DNA from: Calliopum simillimum
Taxonomy: Eukaryota > Arthropoda > Insecta > Diptera > Lauxaniidae
DNA length: 64,000 nt
Direction of reading: 5' to 3'
Assembly (NCBI GenBank): GCA_951812925.1
Contig: OX638370.1
Location: forward strand, 46,627,948-46,691,947
Positions within the stretch are counted from its first letter, which is position 1; the number at the start of each line of letters is the position of its first letter. The translations under genes and the position numbers were made by a program. Of this stretch, positions 10,596 through 22,263 are shown piece by piece. The notes below the pieces were generated by a model. That model saw only the letters and a list, made by a program, of their open reading frames with translations, ran no database searches and was not told the DNA's origin.

Positions 10596-12508
10596 CTATA
10601 TGTTAAGAAGACTCTTTGCATCTTCAAGGAGCTCTTTTGAAACAGTATCAGAAGGCTTCTTTAGGCTAGATATATAATGATCAGAAGTGTATAAAAGGGC
10701 ATGGAAAACGTCTTCATTTATTGCTGACCTAGAGCACTTTCATGCGTGGTTCAGTCTTATTCTTTTGTAATCTTTATTACGTGATTCCTGAGCATCTTCA
10801 GCTAAATGTCCAATAGGAAGAACAGCAAAGTGTCTTATTATAGTTTCTCCATGCATTAAAATGTTGTGCACTGAAGAGGGCATATAATACCAGCTTTAGT
10901 TTTCCACATATAACTGCGCACTAGTTTTTGTGTATTTACCAAATTTAACCGGGTTGATTGCCATACCTGATGCCAAGGTTTGCAGTATCACATAGTCTTT
11001 TAATGCGATCTTCGTTGACCCCAGTGATTTCAGATGTGCAATGGTAATTATTGAAAAGTCGGCGAGCAGTATTGCCATCATTGCTATTTCCGCATCCTTG
11101 TCGAGGCTTATCAACATGTAACCCCATTTGACTTCGAAAACGATCTTGCACAAGTTTTTTTTTCTCTGCTTTGCTTTGTTTATTTCCTGGAGTTGTTGCT
11201 GGCCATTTTTCAAACAAAAGTTTATGCGATATATGAAAAACCATTTCCATGCATGCAAGGTGGACAAACCATACTCACATGCGTTTTCGTTTTCAGGCTT
11301 AGATGATATTTTGCTTAGATCATTCATATTACTTGGTTTAGCACCACTGACAGAAATCACCGCACCAGAACTAGTATCTGTTAACTCTTGCGTTACCTTG
11401 CCGTCAACCATTGTGAGAAACAATTCGTGCTCAATTTCAATCAAAATGTTATTTTGATTTATTCTTGAAGATTCCAAGTTTTTGATCTGCGACCGAACTT
11501 CGCTTACTACGGATTGTGTTTTTTCAGGCGTTTCTTTTGCGAATTCCATCAAAATTGGTGACAATATCTAGGTGAAGAGCACGTTGGATTTTGCCATAAA
11601 ACCTGATTTGTTTCTGCATTAATTAATTTAATTGGTGCAAGAGAGCATATGAAAAGGTTTGCATCTGAAATGAACTCATTTTCACCGATTAAAACTTGTT
11701 TATATTCACTTTGCACTGATGATCCATCACAAGCCCGTTTTGTAAACAGTTTTAGACGATTTGTTGTACTTTTAATAGATTCAATCAATAATATACGAGC
11801 GACAGTGTGATCCAGTAAATCCTGCAGTTCAATTTGGCATAGATGTCAGTTATTTCAATACTTTTTTGCAGTGGCAAAATATCGTAATTTTTTTGAACTA
11901 AACATGCTCTTAAGTATCCATAATGAGATTTTGACATATCCAAAGCAATATAAAGACTCAAAGCCTCTGGAACAGAAAAAGAACTAACAGTTCCGGAGTC
12001 ATGGAATACCTTTTCTTTAATAATTTTTTTTCGTCTCTAGTCAAATTCCGCATCATGGTTACAAGAGAAGCTTCTTCAGATTCTCCTCGAGACTCTTGTA
12101 CGTATGCGTTATATACATGCTCAAATCCATATTCTTGAACTAACTTCATATTCTTGCGTTTCTTGGATTTTCTGATGAATCTTCATACAACTTCGGTGGA
12201 CGACCACGTTCTCCAGATGCTGTTGATGAGGTATTTGATGGTACTGCTTCATCGAATATTATTTTGAGTTCTCCGTCTAGCCATGATGAATTTTTCTCAT
12301 AGAATCTGTCACTTGTTCTGCGAGCTTATGCCCAACGATCGTTGAATTTTGCAATAAAACTTTTTTTAATACTACACAAGACCTGTCGGCTTTTTAACGA
12401 CGATAAACTGTAATTATCTGTTATGTACTTTTGAATATCTTCAGGATCCGTCCCTCTGTTGATGAAAAATTCACACAGTTCGCGACGAGAAACAACGAAT
12501 TCACTCAT
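10596..12508 (-). pseudogene. Transib transposase pseudogene (RAG1-core relative)
   Basis: A transposase-derived coding span of about 637 codons, close to the usual Transib length, broken by several stops and frame changes. From the start (12508): an N-terminal piece MSEFVVSRRELCEFF, then GRPPKLYEDSSENP, then a block with ACDGSSVQSEYKQ. The CDG motif matches the position of the first catalytic aspartate of Transib and RAG1. Next come IEHELFLTMVDGKVTQELTD with a degraded zinc site (CxxC expected, not present), then YGLSTLHAWKWFF, GNSNDGNTARR and YYMPSSVHNILMHG. Last is LPIGHLAEDAQESRNKDYKR, where the glutamate in QESRNK aligns with the third catalytic residue. A stop follows at 10596. No matching terminal repeats were found next to it. 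Family identity is from recalled motifs, not a search. Confidence 0.8.
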
Positions 12509-12639
12509 TTTAAGAAAAAAAATCTACAACAATTCGAGATAATAGTGACTGATTGTATTTTGTAAAGTAAATAAGACATAAAATTCAAGAAATTAATAGC
12601 CCCTACAAGTAATGGGTGAAAATTATTACTAAAGTGAAA

Positions 12640-13690
12640 AATGGGTGCGAAATTTGTAATGTCATAAGTATTTTGACATGACGTTATTTTATCTGTTCCA
12701 CTAAAATATATTTGAGCTGAAAGTTCTTGAAAACCCATAAAAATATCGGTTTTAGTTTATTTTTTTAATTCTTAATTTTAACCACATAATATAAAAATGT
12801 GTTTTATTTGAAAGCGGGCAAATTCGGGCATGGGTTCCTTTTTCCTTTTTTAGAAATAAAACACAGAATTGAATTAGAAAAAAACTCGACAGCGATAAAC
12901 GTCACTAACTGTCAAAAGTGTATTCAAAGTTTTAAAAAAATAAAAAATAACGTTTCTAAAAACTTTGCTTCTATATGAGTATGCGTTGAAATATTTACAA
13001 AATTTTTTTATTGGTTGAAAAGAAGAAAGAAAAATCTTTTTGACAGTATAAAAATTTATGTTAAGGTGCTTCTGGTACTAAAGCTATAGGGCTGCGAAAA
13101 TTATGTTTTACGAGAACATTAAAATGACTGTATAGTTTTTCTGTGTTTGAAAGCCTAAAAGGACATCATATCCTTACTAAAATATAAAAATTTTCTTGGC
13201 CAGTTCTTAATAAGTGCAATCAATAAGTGGGAAATTATATTTAATGAATAATAGTTTTTTTGCTTTATATCCTTGTAAACGATTCCTTAGTGGATCCTAA
13301 ATTAATGCGGTTCTTCACAAGGTATCGAGACTTAATGCAGAAATAATTCAAACTTAAGACTAATAACACAAGTTCCAGACAATCCATTTTTAAGAAATAG
13401 ATCATGTAATACTTAGCTAAAGAATAATACTAGGTACAGTTTCTTATTTAAATTTGTTTTCATAACATTGAAGAAAATATTGACATGATGAAATGTCTAA
13501 AACTTTAAGCTAGTGACCAAAACTTATGCCAGTTATAGTTCAGAAAATATCTTAAAACTAAGATAATGAGTCTCAAAGCAAGCCGCCCAAAGGAAAAAAA
13601 TAAAAGCGTTATCAAAATTAAAAGAAATTAATTATTTTAACTGTTCCGGATTTAGTGAATAAACCTACTTACTTACTTGCTTCTAAATTA
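12640..13690. other. AT-rich stretch, nothing recognised
   Basis: About 1 kb upstream of the Transib transposase relic with no recognisable ORF, inverted repeat or RNA gene. It may hold the eroded end of that element, but no CAC-starting terminus could be picked out. Confidence 0.35.
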
Positions 13691-13729
13691 ACAGAACAAA
13701 TATTTCGCATGTTCATACACTAAATTCAG

Positions 13730-14110
13730 AATCTGCTTTCATTCAAAATATCATAACTTTAGAATGGCTAGCCGTATCTTGAAAAGCAGACCTGCGCTAT
13801 AAAAAATTTAAAGGTTACATTTTTTTTTTTGTTTTTTTCCAAGAAGATGTGATTTTTTATACACTTTTTATGAAGTTCTCAACTGATTTCATTCAAAAGT
13901 GTCATAGCTTTCGAATGGCTAGCCGTTTCTTGATGAATAGATCCTCGTAAGAAAGGTATTTTTATGCACTATAAAAATATTTAAAAGTTAGCATTTTTTT
14001 TTGAAGAAGAAGAAGATGCGATTTCTTATTTATTTAGTTAAAATTTTTCATATATCGTCATTCAGAAGGTCATAACTTTTGAACCCGAAGACGTTTTTCA
14101 AAAAATTAGC
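13730..14110. repeat. Degenerate tandem repeat, about 150-170-bp period
   Basis: The phrase TTCATTCAAAA..TCATA.CTTT.GAATGGCTAGCCGT..CTTGA occurs near 13735 and again near 13888. A weaker third copy (CATTCAGAAGGTCATAACTTTTGAA) lies near 14060. Non-coding. Confidence 0.6.
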
Positions 14111-14339
14111 AACACCTATCCATGGAAGCCAAGATCATTGTGCTACAATAAATCGTTCGGAAGATCTAAATTTTCAAAGACAATCTCGCAATACAAAAAA
14201 CACTCAAAACTTCAAACGAATTTAAGGCGCCTCGAAATTCACCTCACATAAGTATATGGTTCCTAGGAGTTTTTAACTTAGAATTTGACATAAAATCCGA
14301 AACTGGATGTTACCAGGTCAAAAAATTAGTTTCGAACAA

Positions 14340-15440
14340 TATGATCCGCTCTAATATGTATATTCCTCATCAGAGGCACCACTTTAGTTGGTATAAGCAT
14401 GTCCGTCTGTCTGGCTGAATGTTTGTGTGTCCGTAGAAATATTTTCCACGGTTAAAACTAAGATAATTGGACGAAATTTTGTACGGTGTTTGTTTTAAAA
14501 GTTAGCTCGTAGGACTGAAAATAAACCTGGAAACCCCAGTCTTTTACTTTAAAAAGCAGTTTTAATTATATCGATATCTGTTTTTGTCTGCGAAATATCG
14601 TGAAAATATGGATTTTTCCTTTTTTTACTTTTTCAGGGTAGAATAATTCGAAGAAGAAAAAAGATATCGATATAATTTGAACTGCGTTTTGAAGTAAAAT
14701 AATAGGACTTCAGGATGCCGTTTAAGGTTTTATGGCTAAGTATATTATATAACCTCAAAAGAATAAAAAAAAAATGTTATTCTTACTTTTCATAAAAGTG
14801 ATGGAAAATTAGTCTTTTGGTTAGGATTTCTCGTAAACTATATCAGATATACCAATTCTGAGATTCGGATTCAGCATCAAAATTTACATTGAAAATGATT
14901 TTTCTTGTTTTCGTCTGTTGCTAATTTTCTAAGAAAACGCAAAAGTTAATTTTTTTTAATAAAAAAATTTCAACTTTTTTGTTTGGTACAGAAACAATGT
15001 GAAGACCATGTGGTAACCGAAATTCGACCCGAAAAATCGATTAGCTCGTTGACCAATTTAAAAAAAAAAAAAACTTTCTGTATATTTGGACCCCTGTGAA
15101 TAAATTTTGATTAAAAAAACCTGGAGTGGGACGACATTGGAATAAAACCAAGTTCAAACGAGATGTGTGTAATATTTTGTAAGTTTTTAAAAGTAAATAG
15201 TACTGTAAATTAACAATATTACAGTCAATCAGACCGATGTTGTGGGTTGGTACAATTTCAACCATTCAAATTGTTACAGATTTCTTTCTGTGTATTAAAT
15301 AAATGAAAGAAATGTACTCTTCAAAGATAAAACAATGTAATTTCAAATAACGTAAGCGCCACATTTTAATTTCAATCTTCGCCAAGAGTGACAGCGAAAA
15401 TATCGTATGCGCCATAAATGAGTGAAATATGCACAAAAGC
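14340..15440 (-). mobile_element. Truncated copy of the 1.65-kb TA-flanked element
   Basis: Read on the minus strand, this matches the interior of the element at 43471-45123 over about 1.1 kb. Landmarks include GAAGATTGAAATTAAAATGTG, the ACAATTTCAACC/GGTTGAAATTGTACCAAC segment, GATATCGATATAATTT blocks and the CAGACGGACATG block. It lacks both terminal repeats, stopping near GTGCATATTTCACTC at 15440 and near 14340. Non-coding. Confidence 0.75.
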
Positions 15441-15612
15441 AAAATAAAATTACGAAAAAGTTTTAAATTTTCACTGGACTATAAGAACCCGCGTACTTCG
15501 TACAAAAGCCATCAGCAACCGCAACATTTGTATGCACAATCAACCAAAGTAACAACTCTATTTTGTGCACTGGGAATGCATTACAAGCACAATTTTAAAG
15601 CGTTTAGTGATT

Positions 15613-15840
15613 TCAATATTTCAGAAGTACAGCGGATAAAAGATGTGCAAGCATTTTTCCTTTATCCAATTTCATACCGCCCCCAACCAGAGCCATGCGG
15701 GCGACATGATTAAACGTGATAACGAACATAAACACAAACACAGCACGGCACCGGAGCATTTTGAGAGTTGAGCAACGCTCTAAGTGACAGTTCTCCATGA
15801 ACCAAGTGCGCGCAAATATTGAAGGGGTCCTGTGGAGCAA
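15613..15840 (-). CDS. Small ORF with signal-peptide-like N-terminus (uncertain)
   Basis: A minus-strand ORF in a stretch less AT-rich than its surroundings. An internal ATG (near 15760) starts a hydrophobic run, MLRCRAVFVFMFVITF, followed by NHVARMALVGGGMKLDKG, which looks like a secretion signal and short mature start. The ORF then runs into an ordinary stop after LLKY. It could be the first coding exon of a host gene with the rest spliced far away, or chance. I do not recognise the protein, and no clear splice donor (GT after the reading frame) could be fixed. Confidence 0.2.
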   Translation of the reverse strand: MLHRTPSIFARTWFMENCHLERCSTLKMLRCRAVFVFMFVITFNHVARMALVGGGMKLDKGKMLAHLLSAVLLKY

Positions 15841-15859
15841 TTTTTGTTTGCCAGCTACA

Positions 15860-17290
15860 AGCTAAGCGTATCCCGGAGCTTTATTACCATCATTATGTAA
15901 CAAAATCTTGAAATACTCGTAAGCAGAACAGCGTTGCACTTGGATTTTTCTTCTTTTATTTTTTCTGTCTTTCTTGTTTTCTTGATATATATTCTCGTCC
16001 TTGCAAAAGAGAGAAAGAAGTAAAACATTTTTGTTTTTTCTTTTAGTTGTTTTTGTAAAGTAGTTGGAAGGAAAATATTTTGCAAACTCACGGAGACTTT
16101 AAAGTTTTACTTTCGATGTGTTTTCGTGCAAAAAGGATGAATTTACGACTATGTTTTTGTCCTGACTTGCACGAAACAAACGAAGCATAGGAACCTCAGG
16201 AAACGATTTTTTTACCTGAAAATTTGTTGTCCTTAGCGCAAAAACAATATTTTTGCAAGTTTTTGAAAACACTTTTTGTCCTCAGGATAATGATGACGAA
16301 GGTTGTTTTAGAATATTTCTTTCAATGATATACATACATACTAATGTACGTATGCAAGTACATTTGTTCTACAAAAATTTCCTTTGACCTAAAAATAGTG
16401 CAAAAAAAAAATGGTAAATTAAAATTTTTTCTATTTTATATAAAATACTACCTTTTGTTATGTGGTTGAAAAAACTGTGACTGCAATAATAACTATTGAA
16501 TTCTTTAAAGGCAAATGGAAAAATAACTAAATGGAGCTCTTAATGGACGAAAATGCTGGACGAATACGACTACTACCAATACGAGTCTTAAACAGTTAAT
16601 CGTATGAAGTCAATTTCATAACTCAGCCCACCAATGGTGTAAATTTACTTTAAATACCTAAAAGGTCCGACTTCTGGTTTAGAAGCAGCTTTAAGTCACC
16701 CGAATAAGTTTTTTATGTCAGCAAATGAAACCAATATTGACAAAAAAGTTGGGAAGGGCTTAGAAAACCAATATTTAAATTTGTCATTTTTAAAAGGGGA
16801 TACGTGTCGCTCGGCCGAAATTGTTTTACTGCCGTTGTGGCAATGGTTGGTCTATTCTTTTTACTTAATATCAATACTAGTTGACCTCAATCACTAAAAT
16901 CCCATTAAAAAGAGTTTAAATTTTATCACATATCCCCTTTTAAAAATGACCCATTCATTTATGTTAATCATTCTCGTTGTGCCTTTGGTTGCCAGCTCAA
17001 ATTTCGGAAAAGGAAGACATCAAGCAATGAAAAAGAGGACATGTACAAAGGTTGTTTTTTTAAAAAAAAAATAAAAAAATTTCAATATTTAATTGGTTTT
17101 TTTTTTTACGGTAAGTTTAGTTTCTTAAATTTTTTTCTGTGAATAATTAATATCATTTGAGTGACGTATATTTTCTCGTTGACGCATAAGGCACTTTTTA
17201 TTTGGCTTGTGTCTTAGTCGGCTTATTTTGCAGTTTCAAAGTATGCATTAAAATTCCAGACCGATTTCACCGTTGCACAAAAAGTTATTC
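15860..17290. other. Mostly AT-rich stretch, nothing recognised
   Basis: About 1.4 kb with only short chance ORFs, poly-T/A runs and no terminal repeats. No promoter, RNA gene or domain could be supported. Confidence 0.35.
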
Positions 17291-17294
17291 CGGC

Positions 17295-17830
17295 ACAAAG
17301 GTCGAGAAAATTAGTAAACGCTAACGCATATTGGCCCTATGCTCCTCCTAGGAGTTAAAGGAGAATGCATACATAACACTTATTTCTACAAAAAATGGTG
17401 CGCCAAAATTTTGTAGCTCGGAAAATTTCGCACCGAAAAGTGGTGCAAATTGTTATCGTGCGACCCACAGCTTAGGAGATATCCTATATACTAGTGATTT
17501 TCAAATTACTATAACTACGCCTACGTCATAGTATCATGGCTGAATTTTTTGTGGATATTCTTCTAATAGGGACTACTAACTTTTGTTTTAGTCAAACAGT
17601 GAGAGGTAGTGCCTTCGTCACATATCAGGAGCGAAAGGTCGAGAAAATCAGATTTATGAATGTTGGTTTTGAAATTAATATAACTATGCCTACGTCATAG
17701 TATCATGGCTGCAATTTTTTGTGGGTGTTTTCCTAATAGTGGGTACTAACTTTTGTTTTAGTCAAACCGCGAGAGGTGGTGCCTTCGCGAAATATCAGGT
17801 GCGAAATGTACATAGAAACTGGGCGCATTT
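17295..17830. repeat. Tandem duplication, about 170-bp period
   Basis: The segment ATAACTA.GCCTACGTCATAGTATCATGGCTG...CTAACTTTTGTTTTAGTCAAAC..YGAGAGGT.GTGCCTTCG is present at about 17510 and again at about 17680, a period of 169-170 bp. An AGGTCGAGAAAAT box also occurs at 17300 and 17637, suggesting the array once extended left and was interrupted by the LINE tail. Confidence 0.7.
17325..17382 (+). mobile_element. 3' tail fragment of an RTE-type LINE
   Basis: The phrase GGCCCTATGC.CCTCCTAGGAGTTAAAGGAGA.TRCATACATA is nearly identical to the 3' end of the LINE at 45480-45525. Only the last 50-60 bp are present here, as expected for strongly 5'-truncated LINE copies. Confidence 0.65.
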
Positions 17831-18130
17831 CGTCAAATTGTTATGAAAGTTTGTATTAAGTCAGATATTTTGAAAGGATCTGACATCCGTCAGGACTATT
17901 TAAAAGAACGAATTATAAGACAAAAAATGTTATTCTTCAGAAAGAGTTTTTAAAAATATCTTATTTCATATTTATATGTACTTTAAAGATAATGTTATAA
18001 TAGAATGCAAACAATTAATCCCCCACCCCCTTCTCTATCTTCTGATAAAGAACATAGACGTAAGGTACAACCACTATACATTTTTTCCTTTTTTGCGTTA
18101 ATATTAAACAAGCAATTAACCGAATCATAT

Positions 18131-18239
18131 TGGGGGTTATCGTGAATCAAGATTCCCGGGGAATTTTCTTAAACTGCAATAGATAATGCACGGCAGTCCG
18201 AGAAAATTCCCCGGGAATCTTGATTCACGATAACCCCCA
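18131..18239. mobile_element. 109-bp hairpin-forming mini-MITE
   Basis: Two arms of about 38 bp are essentially perfect inverted copies (starting TGGGGGTTATCGTGAATC), separated by about 33 bp. The core of each arm contains the 10-bp palindrome TTCCCGGGGAA. There is no coding capacity. The very small size and perfect arms suggest recent formation. Confidence 0.75.
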
Positions 18240-18382
18240 TTAACTATATTTTAACTGAGTGTTTTTTGCATCAATTTGTTGCATTGAGCTTTATGGTCAC
18301 AAGATTTTTAAAACGCTAAATAAAATTAAAACAATTTCATTTAACTGTCATAGAAAATAATTAAAGAATTACAATATATGTA

Positions 18383-20280
18383 CACGGTGGTTTTTAAAAA
18401 ATTTCAACTTTTTGAAATACCACCCGCGATTTTTTTCGGGGATAGTGTTGGGGGACCCTTCTAGTATCAGAATCCGGGAACCGCGAAATCGAACGTCCAG
18501 CCGTTTTTTTTTTTTTTGACTTTTTAGTTTTTTTAACGATTTTTGAGAATGTCTCGGATTTATATACATATTATGTACACATATATATGTATGTACGTAC
18601 ATATATATACTTGTATATGTATATATGTGTAATATATATACATGTATATATATATACATACATGCATACATACATATAAAAGGTATCGTTTCCGCACCAT
18701 TTATTTAAAAAAAAAATCGGTTTTTTCGTATATAAAAAAACGCAAACAAAAACCGGATACAGCAATAGTCACTCCAGATGTGATTTTTGATGCTTAATCC
18801 GAATCCGGTCTTAGAATTGCTCTATTACTTCTGGACTTTGAGATATCCCTACATATATGTATAAAGGACACCACTTTTTTTCCTGTTTTTGAAGTTATAT
18901 AACAAGATAAGATAATATTATGCCGTAAAATCTGGTATGACAGTTAATAGCCCTAGTTTTTTTCTTGAAAACTCAATCAAACCGATAACGATATCTTTTT
19001 TTTTGTCGGAGATATCTTTACCTAAAAAGTTAAAAAAGTGCAAAAACACGATTTTTGGCTATATTGGATGTTATATGCAGGACACACAAAATTCTTCTGT
19101 GAATTTCTATTACCAGAAACATTTAGTACTTTCTTTTGGCTTTCAATTGAGCTATTAAATGTTTATCTGCAATATTTCTCTGCAAAGTTATGTTAACTTT
19201 AAAATCACACCATGAAACTCAAAGTGAAAAATCTCGGTTTTCGGCTATATTTGAGGTTGTATACAGTACGGACGAAACTCGTCTGCTCTTTTTTACTAAC
19301 CGACACATTTAAAACCATTCTTTATCTTCAAAATGAGCTAACAAGTGGTCTCTTGTAATAGTTTTCTTAAAAGTTATGACTATTTTAAGACGACATGTTG
19401 CAGCAATACGTATATAAGAAATACTCATACACTATATTTTAGTGGCACCCCTGTGAGTTTGCACTTCATAATGTAATTTTTAAATGGTCATAACTTTGTA
19501 AGGAATATTGCAGATGAACATTTAATAGCTCAATTGAAAGCCAAAAGAAAGTACTAAATGTTTCTGGTAATAGAAATTCACAGAAGAATTTTGTGTGTCC
19601 TGCATATAACATCCAATATAGCCAAAAATCGTGTTTTTGCACTTTTTTAACTTTTTAGGTAAAGATATCTCCGACAAAAAAAAAGATATCGTTATCGGTT
19701 TGATTGAGTTTTCAAGAAAAAAATTAGGGCTATTAACTGTCATACCAGATTTTACGGCATAATATTATCTTATCTTGTTATATAACTTCAAAAATAGGAA
19801 AAAAAGTGGTGTCCTTTATACATATATGTAGGGATATCTCAAAGTCCAGAAGTAATAGAGCAATTCTAAGACCGGATTCGGATTAAGCATCAAAAATCAC
19901 ATCTGGAGTGACTACTGCTGTATCCGGTTTTTGTTTGTGTTTTTTTATATACGAAAAAACCGATTTTTTTTTAAAATAAATGGTGCGGAAACGATACCTT
20001 TTATATGTATGAATGCATGTATGTATATATATATACATATATATATATTACACATATATATATGTACGTACATACATATATATGTGTACATAATATGTAT
20101 ATAAATCCGAGACATTCTCAAAAATCGTTAAAAAAACTAAAATGTCGAAAAAAAAAAAACGGCTGGACGTTTGATTTCGCGGTTCCCGGATTCTGATACT
20201 AGAAGGGTCCCCCAACACTATCCCCGAAAAAAATCGCGGGTGGTATTTCAAAAAGTTGAAATTTTTTAAAAACCACCGTG
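18383..20280. mobile_element. 1.9-kb palindromic (foldback) element
   Basis: Two inverted arms of about 780 bp each (18383-19165 and 19500-20280) flank a central spacer of about 335 bp. The ends read CACGGTGG...CCACCGTG and are flanked by the 4-bp direct repeat TGTA (18379-18382 and 20281-20284). Identical short ORFs on opposite strands inside the arms are a by-product of the symmetry. A CAC start with a 4-bp duplication is the pattern of the Chapaev branch of CMC transposons, but no transposase is present. It lies 24 bp upstream of the coding relic starting at 20304. Confidence 0.85.
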
Positions 20281-20303
20281 TGTAGTAAAACGAAGTCAAT
20301 ATT

Positions 20304-21690
20304 ATGGCAGAAATTGACAATTGTGTATTTTGTGATAAGACTGAATTAAGTGTAGTTTTTTTTACAGAAGAATTTTCAAAAAAGTGTAAAAATGTGTTGA
20401 AATTACGACAAGACAATAAACTAAGGTATAAGTGGTTACCACAGAGGGTGTTATAAAAGATTAACAGACGTGAAAAAAAATAAGAACATACTACAAATAC
20501 AGGTACTAAAGCATCAACGAAAAAATCAGCTCCTTCTCCACGTTTTTTGGAACAAGAGATTTCCCCTTTAATTGAGCTGGCAGTATCTGATAATGTAAGT
20601 GGTATTAATTCTACTATAGAAAGTAATACTGCCAAAAACGATGCAGTTCTTGAGGACAGTAGCAAGAAGTGTTTATTCTGTAACCTTAAGAGGGAAAAAT
20701 ACCAGTTGAAAATGCAACCCCTTCATGAGTATGAAACAGAATTAATAAAATTTTCTACTATAGACTTTGGGAGAAATAAAATAGAACATCATGATTTATA
20801 TGAGCGATTAACTTATTTCCATCATCAAAAAATTCACTCTAAAAGAAATAAGCCAGTTTATTAGAGAAAATTTTTTTGAAAGAGGCAGATGATTCTTTTT
20901 TATTTATATAGTCTTTACATCGATTTATTGGAGGAAGAAAATTCAGGAGAAACATTAACAAACTTCACAGACTACAATTACCAAGTATTTTCCCATCCAT
21001 GTTAAATTTGTCAAAATAAACAATATAAGGCTAATAACTCCAAGCTACCTTTCAGTGATCGATGAATTATCGAATGAAAATATTTTACAGAAAGCAACGT
21101 TGCTTCTACGAAAGAAAGTATTGACAATTAAATCCAAAAAGTAACCGTCAAAATTTTTTACTCAGGATCTCATAAATGGAGAAATAACGGTACCGGAAGA
21201 GTTATTAAACTTCTACCATACACTGCTCGGTGGTTGCAGCAGTAAAAAACCTAGCAAAAAACGTTTACGTCAAGCGCAGTTATATAGCGAAGATGTCTAC
21301 GCAATACATAATGGTAAAATAGCAGTAGAAAAGTAATTGATATTATGAATCGATACGGTCATTGTATGAGTTATCAAGGAGTTGAGGAACTAGAAACGGA
21401 GGTGACTTATACTTTCATAGGAAAATCAAGTTTATGTCCAGAAACTATAACAAAATCTTCAGATCTTTGTAGAAACAAGAAGTGGCAAAGATACGCTTCA
21501 TGATACTGTGGGTATTATTTACCAGAACATAAGCACCAATATGGTACAACCTGGAGAATTCGAATGTAAAAATAATGAATCCTCTCAAAAACAGAGAAAG
21601 AGAAGAATTTTCGAGACCATAGCATCAGAAATTTTTCCTTACACTAAAAAACCAAAGATGACAGATACAGTCATTCAAAATTGAACATTG
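20304..21690 (+). pseudogene. N-terminal part of zinc-finger/'FTGCD' family ORF
   Basis: Start of a broken gene of a multicopy, transposon-like protein family I recognise by pattern but cannot name. At 20304 the frame opens with MAEIDNCVFCDK, a CxxC zinc-finger-like start. A second finger-like piece (20547-20864) reads KCLFCNLKREKY...HDLYERLTYFHHQKIH. Later fragments in shifted frames include RYGHCMSYQGVEELETEV and DTLHDTVGIIYQNI, then FETIASEIFPYTKKPKM just before the interruption near 21690. Many stops and frame changes. The gene resumes at about 23872. Confidence 0.65.
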
Positions 21691-21889
21691 TACTTTGCGC
21701 CCTACTATGTTCAGTTTTGAATGATATTTAAGTCGCGATATCTAACGAAGGGTAAGTCTGACGAAAAACCACTTCCAAGAGACCCTTATAGGGAATTGAA
21801 CGTTCTGCAAGATGCATGAACAATTATTTTTCTAAGGTTTGTTTAAAAAATATCTTCTAAATTATAGGTCATATGAAATGAAAAATTAT

Positions 21890-22263
21890 TTGTAAATAGA
21901 TATTTCTACTTAAAACGTGTGACTGACTGTTCTTGAGTTATCGTAATTTTAAGCTCAACACATCACTGTGCCTTCTCATACGCGGCATGCATAATGTACT
22001 AATTTTTTTCAAATTTTGAATTAGGATATCTCCTGAGTTATAAGTCGTACGAAAACAATTAAAGGGTAATTTTTATAAGCTACAATATTGGGCCACAACA
22101 TTTTTCTCCAAATGTAACCGTTAAAGAGATATTTGTTAAAAACTGATTTTATACGCCATTTTTTTAATATGGCGGCGCGAGCGAACACGATTCGATGTAG
22201 CAAAGTTGAAATTCTGAAAGAGCACATCGAAATCTGTAAAATAACTCAATTGCAAAAATCCCG
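21890..22263. repeat. Left inverted block of a large repeat pair (outer part)
   Basis: This block is an inverted copy of 28400-28487 plus 30190-30485. Landmarks are GAGTTATCGTAATTTTAA, AGGATATCTCCTGAGTTATA, CCGTTAAAGAGATATTTGT and AAGAGCACATCGAAATCTG. The right-hand copy is split by the Transib-type element, and this one is split at 22264 by another insertion. It interrupts the zinc-finger/'FTGCD' pseudogene. It may be one of two opposed copies of an element, or one end of a composite. Confidence 0.7.

Noticed and set aside
18383..20280. Long palindromes as assembly artefacts
   Set aside because: Arms differ by scattered substitutions, and target duplications flank several of them, which artefacts would not produce; still worth long-read confirmation.
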